A stretch of DNA of 60,000 bases from Diphasiastrum complanatum (GCA_029204225.1 CM055096.1:39282461-39342460), one strand, 5' to 3'; positions 10,362-22,902 are shown, counted from the first letter of the stretch. Translations and numbers: made by a program. Notes: a model not told the origin generated them from the sequence alone.

Positions 10362-11257
10362 GCTTTATTAATGTCTTTTCCATGCCAAAGGCATATAAGA
10401 CTAATGAAGTACATGTCAAGTATGTGGTAACCACGGGAGCGTATAAAATGTCTCCAAAACTGTAATAAAGAAAACATCTAGTACAAACTAAAACTAAAAT
10501 AGACACATATACAAAAGTGTGTGTGCATAATAATCATCTGTATCTATGTCAAGATGTCAAGGCTATGATGATGATGATGTTGCTGCTGTGCTGCTACTGT
10601 ATAAAGATGTAATGCGAGCCACAACATGAGAGAGCACTGGAGTCTGCCGGCGTCGTCTGTGAGCATGAGCATGTGTAGTAGTACGTCTCTGCGTAGGATG
10701 TCTGGTGATCCTGGCAATAGCGTGATGGTGGGGGGTACACTGTCTCTGATCTCTATGAGCATGTGAGTGGCTATCATCCTTGTCATCGTCATAATCCTCA
10801 TCCTCAGGCGATCTCCGCCTAGTGAAGAATGAAGTAATCAGTGGCTGTGAGGTGAACTGATAGGGTGTCCCGTATAAATCTCTCCGTAGCATGAACATCT
10901 CGCGTACCAATAGAGCGTCACATCGTGGGTCCTCATAGGCTATGAGAGAGCGTAGAGTGGTAGGCATATCTCAAAACATGTAGTGATATCGCCCTCTGAT
11001 CTCATAGTATACTGGGCATCTAAACATAAAGTGCTCCTCAGACTCCACCTCACCTAGAGAGCATAATTGGCAAATCCGCTCCTCTCTAGGAATACCATGT
11101 AACCTCCTCGTCTCAATAGCTAGCCGATGAGAAGACACCCCGAGTTGTCCCAGTGTGACTCTGAGGCAATGTGATAGTCCCGACTCCAAGTAGAGTTGCA
11201 TGGCCGGAGAGAGAGAGAATGTAGGCTGTTGTAGAGAAAAACTGAATCGTGATTTGC

Positions 11258-11260
<3 letters not shown>
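10343..11260 (-). mobile_element. LINE copy 2: end of ORF2 plus 3' end only
   Basis: On the - strand, ORF2 coding similarity to copy 1 runs from about 11250 (PTFSLSPAMQLYLESGLSH) through LGVSSHRLAIETRR and the Cys/His tail CQLCSLGEVESEEHFMFRCP to YEDPRCDALLVREMF. A His/Arg-rich C-terminus follows, and then the 3' end with the hairpin at 10394-10382. Everything upstream of the tail (endonuclease, RT) is missing. The right side adjoins the repeat unit at 11258-12203, so the copy is either 5'-truncated or internally deleted with its leader retained. The 3' end joins (TTTC)n and (CT)n in the sense direction. Confidence 0.82.
10563..11201 (-). pseudogene. LINE ORF2 C-terminal fragment
   Basis: Two overlapping - strand frames hold the conserved tail. 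11201-10971 encodes GQLGVSSHRLAIETRRLHG, then CQLCSLGEVESEEHFMFRCPVYYEIRGRYHY. After a stop, 10967-10563 encodes a region like copy 1 (AYEDPRCDALLVREMFMLRRDL) followed by a His/Arg/Asp-rich tail. The tail ends in a run of Ser codons made from a TGA/ATG triplet-like repeat. No catalytic domain remains. Confidence 0.75.
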
Positions 11261-12203
<943 letters not shown>

Positions 12204-12424
12204 GAGAGAGAGAGAGAGAGAAGAAGAAGAAGAAGCTTTATTAAGGTCTTTTTCCATGCCAAAAGGCGTATAAGACGAAAAAGTACATCAAAATGGATGG
12301 CACCAAGACGGAGCAATGCCGTCAAAACAACATAACTAAAAACCAAACTAACTAAGAAGAGAAAAAATATCTCTTCAGTGCTCTAACTCTCAGCCTAATT
12401 CTGACAAGCGTCAATGAAAGGCTC

Positions 12425-13195
12425 TCACGCAGGAGGCGGTGCTAAGTGATCAGTTCTGGATGGGGTGCCAAAAAATTGTCGTCCATCACGAAATATAATA
12501 TTTTTCCCTTTTGAATTCGCTTCCTCGATGAGCTGCTTATGTTCCTTCCACTGTAGGGCGGTCAAGTCTTCATGAACGAAAATGTTGCTCCCTTTAAGAC
12601 TTCCACGACGCTTGAGAACTTCGTCTCGATAATCAGTGTATTTGAAACGAATGAGAATTATCGAAGTGTCAAACTTACTACGCCATGCTGCTTCCACAAC
12701 ATCTTCTTGTTCCTTGTAAGAGAGTGAAGCTAACAGTTCCTTGGCTGGCAAGAAGGGGATCGATTTCAAGAGAAAACCTCGGACGTGAACGTTTTGGTAT
12801 TCCCTCTTGCTTTGTTCCTGCATTGCTTGTGAAACCACCATCGTATTCTTTCCTTCCGAGTTCTTAAGCAAGTTTGCCCAAATTTTGGTCGAAGTTTGGA
12901 TTTTGTCTTCCAGGGCTTTGACATGACTAGGATCGATTTGAGAGTTTTTGGCTGTCAACTGTTCTTTGAGGTTTGCATTTTCATCTTCAAGTATCTTCAC
13001 CTTTTCTTGTAGAGCGATAATACAGTACGAGTGCTTTTGAAGTTCGATTTCCATTTTGCTTATGATCGACCACACATCAAAATCCATGGGCGTTAGGGCG
13101 GCAGTAGTTGGAGCAATGGTGGGAGTTGGCGAGGCATGAACTTCACTAGAAGTTTTCTTGTCTTTTTGGCGGGTGGTTACCCACTCCGAATCCAT
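12425..13195 (-). CDS. LINE ORF1 protein (coiled coil, RRM-like nucleic-acid-binding domain)
   Basis: An intact 256-codon frame starting MDSEWVTTRQKDKKTSSE. Residues about 50-100 form a heptad-like coiled coil (EIELQKHSYCIIALQEKVK, ILEDENANLKEQL). Residues about 140-190 resemble the RRM-like fold of L1 ORF1 proteins (NVHVRGFL, then IILIRFKYTDYRDEVLKRRG). The last ~60 residues match the ORF1 C-terminal domain pattern (LKGSNIFVHEDLTALQWKEH, then the AxxxGKxxxFRDGRQFF type). Such proteins form trimers, bind element RNA and act as chaperones during target-primed reverse transcription. Frame integrity contrasts with the decayed ORF2 copies nearby. Assignment rests on pattern recognition; a profile search (Transposase_22-type) would test it. 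Confidence 0.72.
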   Translation of the reverse strand: MDSEWVTTRQKDKKTSSEVHASPTPTIAPTTAALTPMDFDVWSIISKMEIELQKHSYCIIALQEKVKILEDENANLKEQLTAKNSQIDPSHVKALEDKIQTSTKIWANLLKNSEGKNTMVVSQAMQEQSKREYQNVHVRGFLLKSIPFLPAKELLASLSYKEQEDVVEAAWRSKFDTSIILIRFKYTDYRDEVLKRRGSLKGSNIFVHEDLTALQWKEHKQLIEEANSKGKNIIFRDGRQFFGTPSRTDHLAPPPA

Positions 13196-13545
13196 GGCAT
13201 CCCACTCTGATCGCTGTTCTGACCTACGCTGCTCAGCCTCGCCACGCTGCTCAGCCTCGCCTCACTGCTCTGATCAGATTGTTGTCCTTGCTATATGTAA
13301 ACTAGGTGTAGGTGCCACAGATGCATCGATGGATCGCAGGTGAAGTAGCGATGGAGTTGGGCAGGTAGCTTGCTCCACAAATGCAACGATAGAAGCAACG
13401 ATAAGTAGCTCGCTCCACAAATGCAGCGATGGAAAGGCCACAGATAGAGACGGAGTTGGGCAGGTAGCTCGCAGGTAGGAGCTCCATCATAAGAGGGCGC
13501 CATCGTGACCTGCAAGAGGGAGGGCACCATTGTGACCTACACCTG

Positions 13546-13550
<5 letters not shown>

Positions 13551-13634
<84 letters not shown>
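13551..13634. repeat. (GA)42 microsatellite at the 5' boundary of LINE copy 3
   Basis: An 84-base pure GA tract (CT in the sense of the element). Together with the tract at 12204-12220 it brackets the ORF1-only element. Confidence 0.97.
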
Positions 13635-13637
<3 letters not shown>

Positions 13638-13667
13638 GCAGTGATGGAGAAAACACATTTCGTGCAT

Positions 13668-13817
13668 TTCGATTGGGCCACGTTTGTCCTAGAACGTATA
13701 TGATGGTCACTTGAAGGGCCAGTTGAAATGGATTGAAAGGCACGCGTTTATTTTTGAGAGAGAACACGTGCTTCTAGAAATGTTTGGAAAGAAAAAAAAT
13801 GTCTCGAAACAGAATTT

Positions 13818-13900
<83 letters not shown>

Positions 13901-14138
13901 TGTAAGCGTGTAGATGGAGGGTGAAGGAGAGAGATGGGAGGTGAGAGAGCAGAAAGGGGGAGAGGTAAGAGAGAGTTGCTAGGAAGGGGGACGAGTAGTT
14001 GAGTAATAGGTGAGAGAGAGCGCAGGACGAGCATATAGAGGAGAGAGAGTGTATGCGGAGAGGTTTTTTTTGGATTTAGGGTTTTTTAGGGTTAGGATTT
14101 TTTTAGAGTTTCGAATTTGAAAAATAGCAATAATGTGA

Positions 14139-14141
<3 letters not shown>
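13668..14141. repeat. Repeat unit B, related to unit A
   Basis: The left end reads TTGGGCCACGTTTGTCCTAGA and the right end GATTTAGGGTTTTTTAGGG..GAAAAATAGCAATAATGTGAG before a GA tract; both match unit A at 11258-12203. One GA tract (13820-13898) lies inside. On the - strand the unit directly precedes LINE copy 3, as unit A precedes copy 2. Confidence 0.6.
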
Positions 14142-14840
<699 letters not shown>

Positions 14841-14879
14841 TTACAAGGTCAACTGGATGTCTCAAGGTCAAACTCTACT

Positions 14880-17063
14880 AAGCAATTGGTAGTAGTTAAC
14901 CAAAGCCTAACATGAGTTGGTTTTGGACGTAGGGGATATCCTTAGTGGTTGTGGTTTTTCTCTAAGTCCAGGACTTAGGATAAGTCCTAGACCCACAAAT
15001 TCCACAAGCACTCTTGGGAATATGACTGGGGTTGTGGGTAGATAAGAGTGGTTGTATGAGTGGACTAGTCCTATCAATAAGCTGGGCAAATGTGAGTTTG
15101 GGATTCGCCTGTTTCTAGGATTCAGGCTATGGTAGTATAAGATGTTGTGGTTAGGTCCTAGATGAGAATTATGGATGTCTTTATGGGATAACTTCCGTCT
15201 AGGGGTGAAAGTTAGAGAAAGTTCAATGGTTGGGTGGTTAGTCACATGTCAACTCCCTATTGTTCTCCATTGCTAGTATTGGGTTCATCTCGAGTTAGAA
15301 TCTTGTGAAGACCTTACAGTGATATAAGATTCTTACTTGGAGGAAGTACAAGTGATGGAAAAGAGAGGCTTCAGTTGGGGCAAAGCTGGAATACCGAAAG
15401 TGTGCATCAGAATTGGCCAAGTTCGACAGATCTTGGGTGTTCTTGTCAGAAAGGGCTCATATTTTCAGTTTCCTATTGCACGTCTTTAATTATTGTGATT
15501 TTGATAGAATTTGTTAGAATCTTTGACTCTTTGTGAGAGTAGGAGGGTTTGAGCACTTTCAGATTTTCAATTGCATGCACATGACTTTAATACCTTCCTC
15601 ATGATTTATCATTAATTACATGCTTTTGTGTTGGGGGACTGAATCGGGTAGAAAGATTTAAGTTGTGGGATTATCATGTAGAAAGATTTAAGTTGTGGGA
15701 AGAATAATATCAAACCATCACCACTCTTAGTAAGATAGCTCCCAAATCTATCCATCATTCCAATTGTATACAATAGCTAAAGAAATTTGAACCGACCATG
15801 AATCTGAATCCAACCATGCAACTGCTTCTAGGTTGAATCACTCTATTTACAAACCAAAACTAGCTTTGAATAAAAAATGTTAAAGCTCATATGGAAACAA
15901 GGATTACACCCCGAATCAGTACATGTATTACCATTTTTTAAGAAGTATGCATTGTTGATAACGTGAGGTATTTGCACGCAAGCATGTAATTAATGAACAA
16001 ACATGAGAGGTGTGAAAATCCAGCTGCATTGTTGATAACGTGAGGTATTGGCACGTTGGATTCAACAGGAGAAAAGGCTAGCAGGGCACTAGAATTTTGC
16101 TCAAAATTCTTGAAAATAGCATGTTCAATTGAAGGTTGTGGGCCTACCCTCAATTTCCTGACAGCTTGTTAGCGATGGCCTCGTTGATCCCAAGGCGTTC
16201 TTCTAATGGCTAGTTGGATTCTCATCTTGGAATGGGTTCTCAGTAGCTGTTTTAGAACAATTCCCAACTAGTCATGCTCCTTGTTAGCTATCAAAGGAGC
16301 TACTATATTTGCAATCATTCTGCTCTTGACAATTGCTTGTTGTAGGAAGAATACTATCAAATGTAGGTTAATCGCTTTTTTAGTGGGATTGTTGATCCCA
16401 TTAGACCGAGCTGGCACCCCAAGAAAGTCTCGTATCTTTCATCTATCTCGAAAGACTTAGAGGAGAGCCAAGTACATCAAAGTGAAAGTTAATCATGGGG
16501 GATGAGTTTTATTAACGAAAATTGAAACCATATAAGTTGTCAAGCATTATGAGACTCGATCCGTAGTATTTCTTTTTATCATAAGAGGTATTGACTATCC
16601 AAATTTTGTACGAGTTCACAAAAAAACGGGTTTTGACATTATTTTACGATTGATAGGATATGATCAATAATTTTATGTGACGTTGGTACAAGAATTCTTT
16701 AGCATCAATACTTATATTCCAAGGAACAATTTTGAAATACCTTGACTTCTTGCTAGTTAGTTCTCAATGTTGAAGCAAATTTTAATCATGTAGTTCAAGA
16801 AGGGAATCTAGACAAAGATATTTTTCACAAGAAAATGTGGTGTTTGGCACGTGACCTTGAAACTTAGCCAAGCTTCTTTCTGGCATGGCTCTACCAAGCG
16901 TGGCACATTCATGGTTATATTTTTTTGGCAACTTTATTGGTCAAAATTGGGTTGACTGGTGAGCTTGACAAGGGTTTTTTTTGGGCAATGCCACACAATT
17001 TAGGAGCTTCTAAACGAAGCTATAGTGGATCGTTTCAACTGTGTCAGTGAAATGGAACAAATG
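14880..17063. other. Gene-poor DNA with two short tandem duplications
   Basis: No gene or transposon domain recognised. A 30-bp unit (GTAGAAAGATTTAAGTTGTG..) is duplicated at 15648-15700. A ~25-bp segment (GCATTGTTGATAACGTGAGG) recurs 77 bp apart at 15949 and 16026. The rest is ordinary AT-rich sequence. Confidence 0.6.
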
Positions 17064-17109
<46 letters not shown>

Positions 17110-17255
17110 ATCGCACCCCATAGACCTGCTTGCTTGCCTACATGGAGTTTTTTTAAATTGCGCCATTTAGAAGTGAAGGCCCTCCATCATAGACACTAAG
17201 CAACAAGTGTGTGATAGATGACACACATGTGGCAAAGCCCAAGGATATGAGAAAG

Positions 17256-17316
<61 letters not shown>

Positions 17317-17466
17317 ATCGCACCCCACAGACCTGCTTGCTTGCCTACATGGAGTTTTTTTAAATTGCGCCATTTAGAAGTGAAGGCCCTCCATCATAGA
17401 CACTAAGCAACAAGTGTGTGATAGATGACACACATGTGGCAAGGCCCAAGGATATGAGAAAGCTAT
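17064..17466. repeat. 153-bp tandem duplication separated by a CTAT/TA microsatellite
   Basis: Copy 1 (17107-17259) and copy 2 (17314-17466) begin GCGATCGCACCCCA and end GAGAAAGCTAT. They have equal length and differ at two positions. TA repeats (about 17068-17106) precede copy 1; CTAT and TA repeats (17256-17313) precede copy 2. The near identity means the duplication is recent. Confidence 0.93.
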
Positions 17467-18109
17467 GGTCCAGATTCACTCTTGAGAAAAACTCCAGTTT
17501 TAAAGTTTTGAAGTGAAGAAATAGCCATTTTCTCATTAAAACTTTTCACTCAAAATTTGAATTGGGTCTTTAAGGATCACCCTTAAAATCTCAGAAATTG
17601 TCCTTCAAGTATTGTTTTTGCAAAAAGTTGGTCAAAAATGCCAAAACAGAGTGAAGTGGGAGAATGCGATGGAAGCAAATATATCTCTAGATAGAGGTGT
17701 TCTGTAGCTGATTGGCCACATTTTCAGTAAAAATTTTGTAGAATTGAAGTCAAGTTTTATTTATTTATTTTGAGGTTAAATTGGCAATTTAGAAAAAAAA
17801 TTTAAATGTCTTCTTACAATCAATGGCTTATCAAGAACGAAGGCATTGTGCTTCTGAAGTCAAGCAAGCTAGATGTTAAGAATTTTCCTGTGTGAAAATA
17901 AAAAATGCAAAATTTAATTGTGATGAGCGACCTTTGGGAGATTGTGACATGCGAAGAAGAAAGACTGGAAGGTGATCCAAAAGCCACATCATAATTTGAC
18001 AAAAGGAATATATCCCTTTGTGTAATTAATATGTTGGTTCATGAAAACTTGATTTCCTGGTGAGTTCATTGACGACATCAAGTTAAGCTTGGAGTACACT
18101 CTAGAACAT
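17467..18109. other. Unassigned AT-rich spacer
   Basis: No gene or repeat recognised. It may contain the 5' LTR of the copia element that follows, but no LTR pair was found. Confidence 0.4.
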
Positions 18110-18164
18110 GTTCAAGGAAACATATTAAACATGACTTCTATTGTTTAAACAAATACAATGAGAA

Positions 18165-18700
18165 TGTTGGAAATTGAATCCATAATCGACTATCTCACCT
18201 AGATCAAGGAAGTTCATGGCCAATTGCAAGCTGTAGGGAAGTCTGTTGATGATGTGGATATGGTAAAGTACTAACTTGAATGGACTACCATGAACAACAT
18301 ACCAACATATGATGACCATTATGATAATTAGAGAATCAACTCCTTCATTTGAGGAGATATCAAAGATTTTTCTACAAGAATTGGATCCAGTCAAGTAGCC
18401 AACATTGTGGATCAAGGCCTTGGCAACAAGGATGACTACATTAAGGGAGAGAGGTCGAGATAGGCCTAATATAAATCCAAGATAGAATCCCAATTTCTAG
18501 GAGCGAAAAAGAGGAAGTTGTTTCAATTGTGGAAAAGTAGGGCATCATGCATTACAATGTTGATCGAAACAACAAGTATCCACAAAAAATCAAAGGCAAA
18601 AATCAGGGCATGTGGAAATCAAATGCAGGCTGATCAAGCAATTTGCACAAAGAATATATGGAGGAAACAATCAAGCATATTAGGCAAATGGTTTTGTAGA
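18165..18700 (+). pseudogene. copia Gag remnant with CCHC zinc knuckle
   Basis: A degenerate UBN2-type Gag region (QLQAVGKSVDDVDMVKY) is followed at 18519-18560 by CFNCGKVGHHALQC, a perfect CX2CX4HX4C zinc knuckle for RNA packaging. A stop codon follows it directly and others interrupt the upstream frame. Confidence 0.8.
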
Positions 18701-18784
18701 TGAAGATGCTAAAAAACTAGAGAGGGTTAGTCGTTGTGCACTAATTTTGAAAAATCAAGGCAATTCAAGTGATGAATGTTATGC

Positions 18785-19346
18785 AGACTAAGCCTAATCA
18801 CATATGACCTCACATCGTGAATGGTTCTCATCATATGTGTAAGTACTGATGGGAGAGTGGTGCTTGGTGGTAAATGCACTCAAGAAATCAAAGGGCACAA
18901 AAGTGTGCCAATTCACTTGGATCAAGGCGAGAAAGGTGTATTATAAAATAGAAAAATTCATACTTGCTCTTGCAAAGAGTTTTTTGTTGGTTGAATGCAT
19001 AGTTGATAACAATATGAAGGTTGAGTTTTATTAACACAAGTGTTTGAACAAGGATGAGCGCAAGAATTTAAAAGTGATTGCCACTAGAGTTAGGGCCAAT
19101 GGAAAGTTATACAAACTAAGTTAGTTGTTGATCAACAAGCTTTCATGACACAAATGACATGATTGACATGGTCACTTGAGCTATCCTAGCCTCAAATTAT
19201 TGTATGATCAGGAGATGGTCAGGGGTTTATTGCAGATTGAGGGTGAAGCAAGAGTATTATGTACAAGCTATTGGTGGTTTGGTATACTTCATTTCCTTTA
19301 TTGATGATTTCTCTAAGAAGACTTAGATTTATTTCATGACGTATAC
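18785..19346 (+). pseudogene. copia protease and N-terminal integrase remnant
   Basis: SHMTSHREWFSSY (about 18795-18835) matches the region just after the catalytic Asp-Ser-Gly of copia proteases; the DSG itself is not readable. The integrase zinc-binding region follows (HLSYPSLKLLYDQEMVRGLL, about 19165-19225). At about 19275-19320 is GGLVYFISFIDDFSKKT, which carries the first catalytic Asp of the integrase core. Frames change several times. The sequence is then interrupted by the 136-bp element at 19347. Confidence 0.78.
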
Positions 19347-19482
19347 TGTGAGAAATTCATATTCAAAACATACTTAATGGATCAACAAGATTTTGACAAA
19401 ATTTGGATGCACATCTAGAATCATTCACAAGATAGAAATCATCAATCTACATATGCTAGAATTGCTAGTTGAATTTTTCACA
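19347..19482. mobile_element. Internally deleted solo LTR inside copia integrase
   Basis: 136 bp with terminal TGTGAGAAATTC and GAATTTTTCACA, flanked by TATAC (19342-19346) and TTTAC (19483-19487), a 4/5 match for a target-site duplication. Inside, AAAACATACTTAATGGATCA and GGATGCACATCTAGA match the start of the LTRs of the element at 19576-21561. So this is a shortened LTR of the same family. Confidence 0.65.
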
Positions 19483-20082
19483 TTTACTATTAGAAGCAAT
19501 AGATTGTTTCACTGAATTCAAAGGGCTAGTTGAAAATTAGATTGGAAAGAATATGGAAGCGTTCAGAATGGATAGTGTGAAAAGATCAGATCCAAACCAT
19601 AATGGATCATTAGTCTTTGGTTAAATTTGGATGCACATCTATAGTATTGTCCTTGTCCATACAACAGCAGTAGTACACTGTCCTTCACAAATGTGGATCC
19701 AACACTAGAACACAAGATATCATGAGAAATATGAAAGTGATGGACATAGAATCAAAAGAGAAAAGTTCTCCATAAAAAATGAGAACGTAAAGATGATTTC
19801 TCCATGTTGGTACAACAATTTATAATAGCCATAATGTCACTTGGCCACTTGCCCTAAAGTAGCAACTACTAGGAACTTCACCAAAACCTAGTTTAACTTG
19901 ATTAGATGCAATTTTTTTACATTAGCCAATAGAAGTAGCTCTAAATCCGACCTTATCCACTTATATACTTGTTAAAAATAGCAAGGACACTTGCTGCTCC
20001 CTTGACCTTACTTGACTTTTCAATAACTTGCAAAAATAGATCCAAAGTATCTTTGCCACTTGACTTCTCTTTGATCTCTTGA

Positions 20083-20355
20083 CTAGCTCCAAATTACCAC
20101 TTTCCCTTTTGTGTCATTGAAGCCCTTTGAGATCAACCTCTTCACATTCATCTTGATCAGATGAAGAGCTTTCTTTGCCCTCCTATTATACCTCAATTGC
20201 TCTTGAAGTGCCAAAGGTCTTTCTTTCACACCTACAACAATATCCATCAACTCATTCATCTCTAGCAAAATCTCCATCCTCATTTTCCAAGTTGAATAGT
20301 TGCTTGAGGTAAGCCTATCATTGCTTTCTAACATGATTCCACTTGAGGTTGCCAT
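20083..20355 (-). CDS. Truncated copia Gag N-terminus
   Basis: 90 codons, MATSSGIMLESNDRLTSSNY, then STWKMRMEILLEMNEL and ALHLIKMNVKRLI: the N-terminal helix bundle typical of copia Gag (L-x-G/S-x-NY..W..M pattern). The frame stops at 20083 and the sequence passes into the shortened 3' LTR, so most of Gag and all of Pol were deleted. It lies 580 bases downstream of the primer-binding site. It might still be translated if the element is transcribed, but nothing here shows that. Confidence 0.65.
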   Translation of the reverse strand: MATSSGIMLESNDRLTSSNYSTWKMRMEILLEMNELMDIVVGVKERPLALQEQLRYNRRAKKALHLIKMNVKRLISKGFNDTKGKVVIWS

Positions 20356-20936
20356 GTTGCAATGATTGATCTTCTTTTTTTAACATGTTTCAATGCACCT
20401 AGAACTCTCTTGAAAATCAACAAATGATGACAAGAAGAAATCACAAACATTTGGAAACAATCTAGCCTCTCTTTTTCTCTCTTCTAGCAAATCAAGCACA
20501 GATTTGATGATATCTTGATCACACTTGATCTACCTATAATATAATGAGCTTTTGAACTCTCCTAAGATTGAAACACACTTTTGACAAGTCTAGCAACTTC
20601 AAAATCAAGAGATCCTATCAACTTTAGGGTTTTCTCAAAAATACAAAATATTGACTCAAGCAAAAGCTATATGCAAAAGCTAGAATCTTGATACATCTAC
20701 TAATAGAATGCAACATTCACAATCATGAGCAATTTTTGTCTCCACATTCCAGTACGTGGATTCAAAAATCGGCCAAGTGATGTGACCTAAAATGATGCTA
20801 GGATCACAAAGACCCACTTTCTACACTTGAAAATGCTTGATTTGAGATAGAAACCACTACAATTCCACATAGAATTGATGGCACCCTCAAATCCACTTCT
20901 AGATTTGGCAAATCCAAAAACTTTAGCCTAAAACTT

Positions 20937-20948
20937 GCTCTGATACCA
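20937..20948 (-). promoter_or_regulatory. Primer-binding site (initiator Met tRNA type)
   Basis: TGGTATCAGAGC on the - strand, directly adjoining the TG..CA end of the LTR at 20949. This is the common plant copia primer-binding sequence. Confidence 0.85.
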
Positions 20949-21566
20949 TGTAAAAAAATCAGATCCAAAACATGCTTAATGAATAATTAGATCTTTGGCT
21001 AAATTTAGATGCACATCTAGATTCATCTACAAGTTAGAAATCATGCATCTAACATGCTAGAACTTGGAAATACATGAAGATTTGATCAAAATCACCAAGA
21101 ATTGATATAGTAGTAGTACACTGTCCTTCACACGTGTGGATCCAAGTACAACAAAAAAATTCATATTCTATACACTAGAACTCAAGATACCATGAGAAAT
21201 ATGAAAGAGATGGACATAGAATCAAAAGAGAAAAGTTCTCCATAAAAAATGAGAACATGAAGACAATTTTACCATGCTGGTACAAGTATTTATAATAGTC
21301 ATAATGTCACTTGGCCACTTGCCCTAAAATAGCAATTTCTAGGTACTTCACCAAAAACCTAGTTTAACTTGACTAGATGCAATGTATCCACATTAAAAGG
21401 TAGCTCCGAATCCGACCTTATCCACTTGTATATTGTTAAAAATAGTAAGAACACTATTTCTAGGCCTTACTAACATTAAGAAATGTATCTCTAAGTTGAA
21501 ATTTCACTTTGGCCTCCAAATTGCCAAATTTAACCAACTAAATTAGTTGACATTTTTTACAGATAG

Positions 21567-22320
21567 GAGTGGTGAGTCTAATTCAATTAAATTGCAAAAA
21601 AAATAGAATGAAAAGACATCTTACTACTACCTGAATGTCATAACAAAATGGGATTGCGAAAAAGAAGAATCATACACCTATGAAATGTGTGAGAAGCATG
21701 TTGAAAGTGAAGAAGTTGACCAATTTATATTGGGCAAAACTTGTGAAAATTATGAACTATTTGCAAAATAGATTACCAAAAAAAGCATCAGAGCGTAACA
21801 CACTTGAAATGGTTTTCATTGGAGTAAAGCCCAATGTTTCTCACTTGCAAATTTTTCTATGTGTTGCATTTGCTCATTAATTAATGAAAAGGGAAAGAAG
21901 TTAGATACCAAGTCCACCAGATGTGTTTCTGTAGGTAATGCTAACAAATCAAAAGCTTATAGCTTGCATCATCCTGTTGCTAGAAAAATCATTGTCAGTA
22001 GAGATGTTATATTTGATGAGTATGGAGATGTAGGTTGTACACATGACTCTTAATCAAATGAAGCTCATGAGTTGGACTTCTATGGAGGCTTGAAGAGTGA
22101 CAACGATAGGAATTTACAAGATGTCAAACAAGAAGATCAAGTCAAAAAAGAAAAAGAGGTGCAAAATGTGCTTCTAGAGAAGCCGAAGGGACCAAACTGG
22201 TTTCTTAAAACTTTTGGCAATGTTGATAATCTAGTTAGACTAAAAGTATTGAATGGGGGCAAGAATCACATTTCCCTTCAAACGACTTTTAAGTATCAAT
22301 TTATGATCCGTCAATCATAA
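21567..22320 (+). pseudogene. copia integrase C-terminal part and linker
   Basis: After the nested insertion the integrase resumes. MKCVRSMLKVKKLTNLYWAK and NRLPKKASERNTLEMVFIGV, then KPNVSHLQIF (to 21880), match the conserved stretch after the catalytic Glu. KSTRCVSVGNANKSKAYSL and KIIVSRDVIFDEYGD (21859-22050) are the conserved integrase C-terminus. A stop replaces the residue after ICSLIN/FAH at the frame join near 21875. A Lys/Glu-rich linker (22072-22320) follows, but no reverse transcriptase. Confidence 0.8.
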
Positions 22321-22902
22321 ATATTTAGAATCTTATGATTCGTCAATCATAATTTATAGGATTCCAAAACCAAACTTAATCATTGAAAATAATACTGGGG
22401 TATATGCAAAACATACAACTCTGAAAATATAAGAATCATTCTGAAATCTTTTCCACAGGGAAAATTACTGGATTTCAAGAATATTCTTCCAAACCGATTC
22501 TTAACCAAATTATGAGTTCCATATTCTACAATCAACCAAGTAATTAAAGACCATTAGAACATTCGTCCTTAGAAACATAAACTTTATACAATCACATAGA
22601 ACAACATCTAAAGATTACAAAGTTCTGCTGAATTCCAAAAATTCAGTTTACTATTCTTGGAACCATTAGGATTTGGTATCCAATTGAGCTCACAGGGATA
22701 CTATCACTAATAAATCAAGTTTATTTCTCAAAAATACTCATCCAAAAATTCAGTGTCCTATGCACACAATTTCATGATGAATCCAAATGACTCATAAATT
22801 ATTTGTCTTACAAACAATACACTCAAACAAACAGTTTTCGGTGAAATCTCTTCACACTGTCCTTTTTATCAATTAACTTCCACATGAGTAAATCAACTAA
22901 TC
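22321..22902. other. Unassigned AT-rich DNA
   Basis: No open frame or recognised repeat. It lies where copia reverse transcriptase would be expected, so the truncation point is near its left edge. Confidence 0.4.

Larger units (their letters stand above)
12204..13634 (-). mobile_element. LINE copy 3: ORF1-only (half-LINE) element bounded by CT tracts
   Basis: On the - strand the element runs from a CT tract (13634-13551) through a leader with short repeats, an intact ORF1 (13195-12425) and a 3' end of about 190 bp to TTC repeats and a CT tract (12234-12204). Its 3' terminal sequence (GATGTACTTTTTCGTCTTAT..GGC..GACCTTAATAAAGC) is clearly the family end seen in copies 1 and 2. No trace of endonuclease or reverse transcriptase is present, so the element must be non-autonomous. 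It resembles in design the mammalian HAL1 half-LINEs, which carry ORF1 only. The open frame suggests recent activity or selection for ORF1. Confidence 0.75.
19576..21561 (-). mobile_element. Nested non-autonomous copia-type element (gag only) with target-site duplication
   Basis: The element lies on the - strand. The 5' LTR is 21561-20949, starting TGTAAAAAATG and ending TTTTTTTACA. Immediately next to it is the primer-binding site TGGTATCAGAGC (20948-20937), the form used by initiator-Met tRNA-primed copia elements. A gag start is at 20355. The 3' LTR is shortened (about 19990-19576). GATAG is found on both sides (19571-19575 and 21562-21566) as an exact 5-bp target duplication. Protease, integrase, reverse transcriptase and RNase H are absent, so it depended on a relative for movement. 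It sits in the integrase core of the older copia, near its second catalytic Asp region. Confidence 0.85.
18110..22320 (+). mobile_element. Decayed Ty1/copia retrotransposon with nested insertions
   Basis: Gag (about 18165-18700), protease (about 18790-18850), pre-integrase and integrase (about 19130-22050) follow in copia order on the + strand, then a linker (22072-22320). Reverse transcriptase and RNase H are missing, so the element is truncated on the right. Many stops and frameshifts show it is old. The integrase is split twice by members of a second LTR family: a 136-bp element at 19347-19482 and a ~2-kb element at 19576-21561. The integrase frame can be followed on both sides of each insertion. 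Confidence 0.85.
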
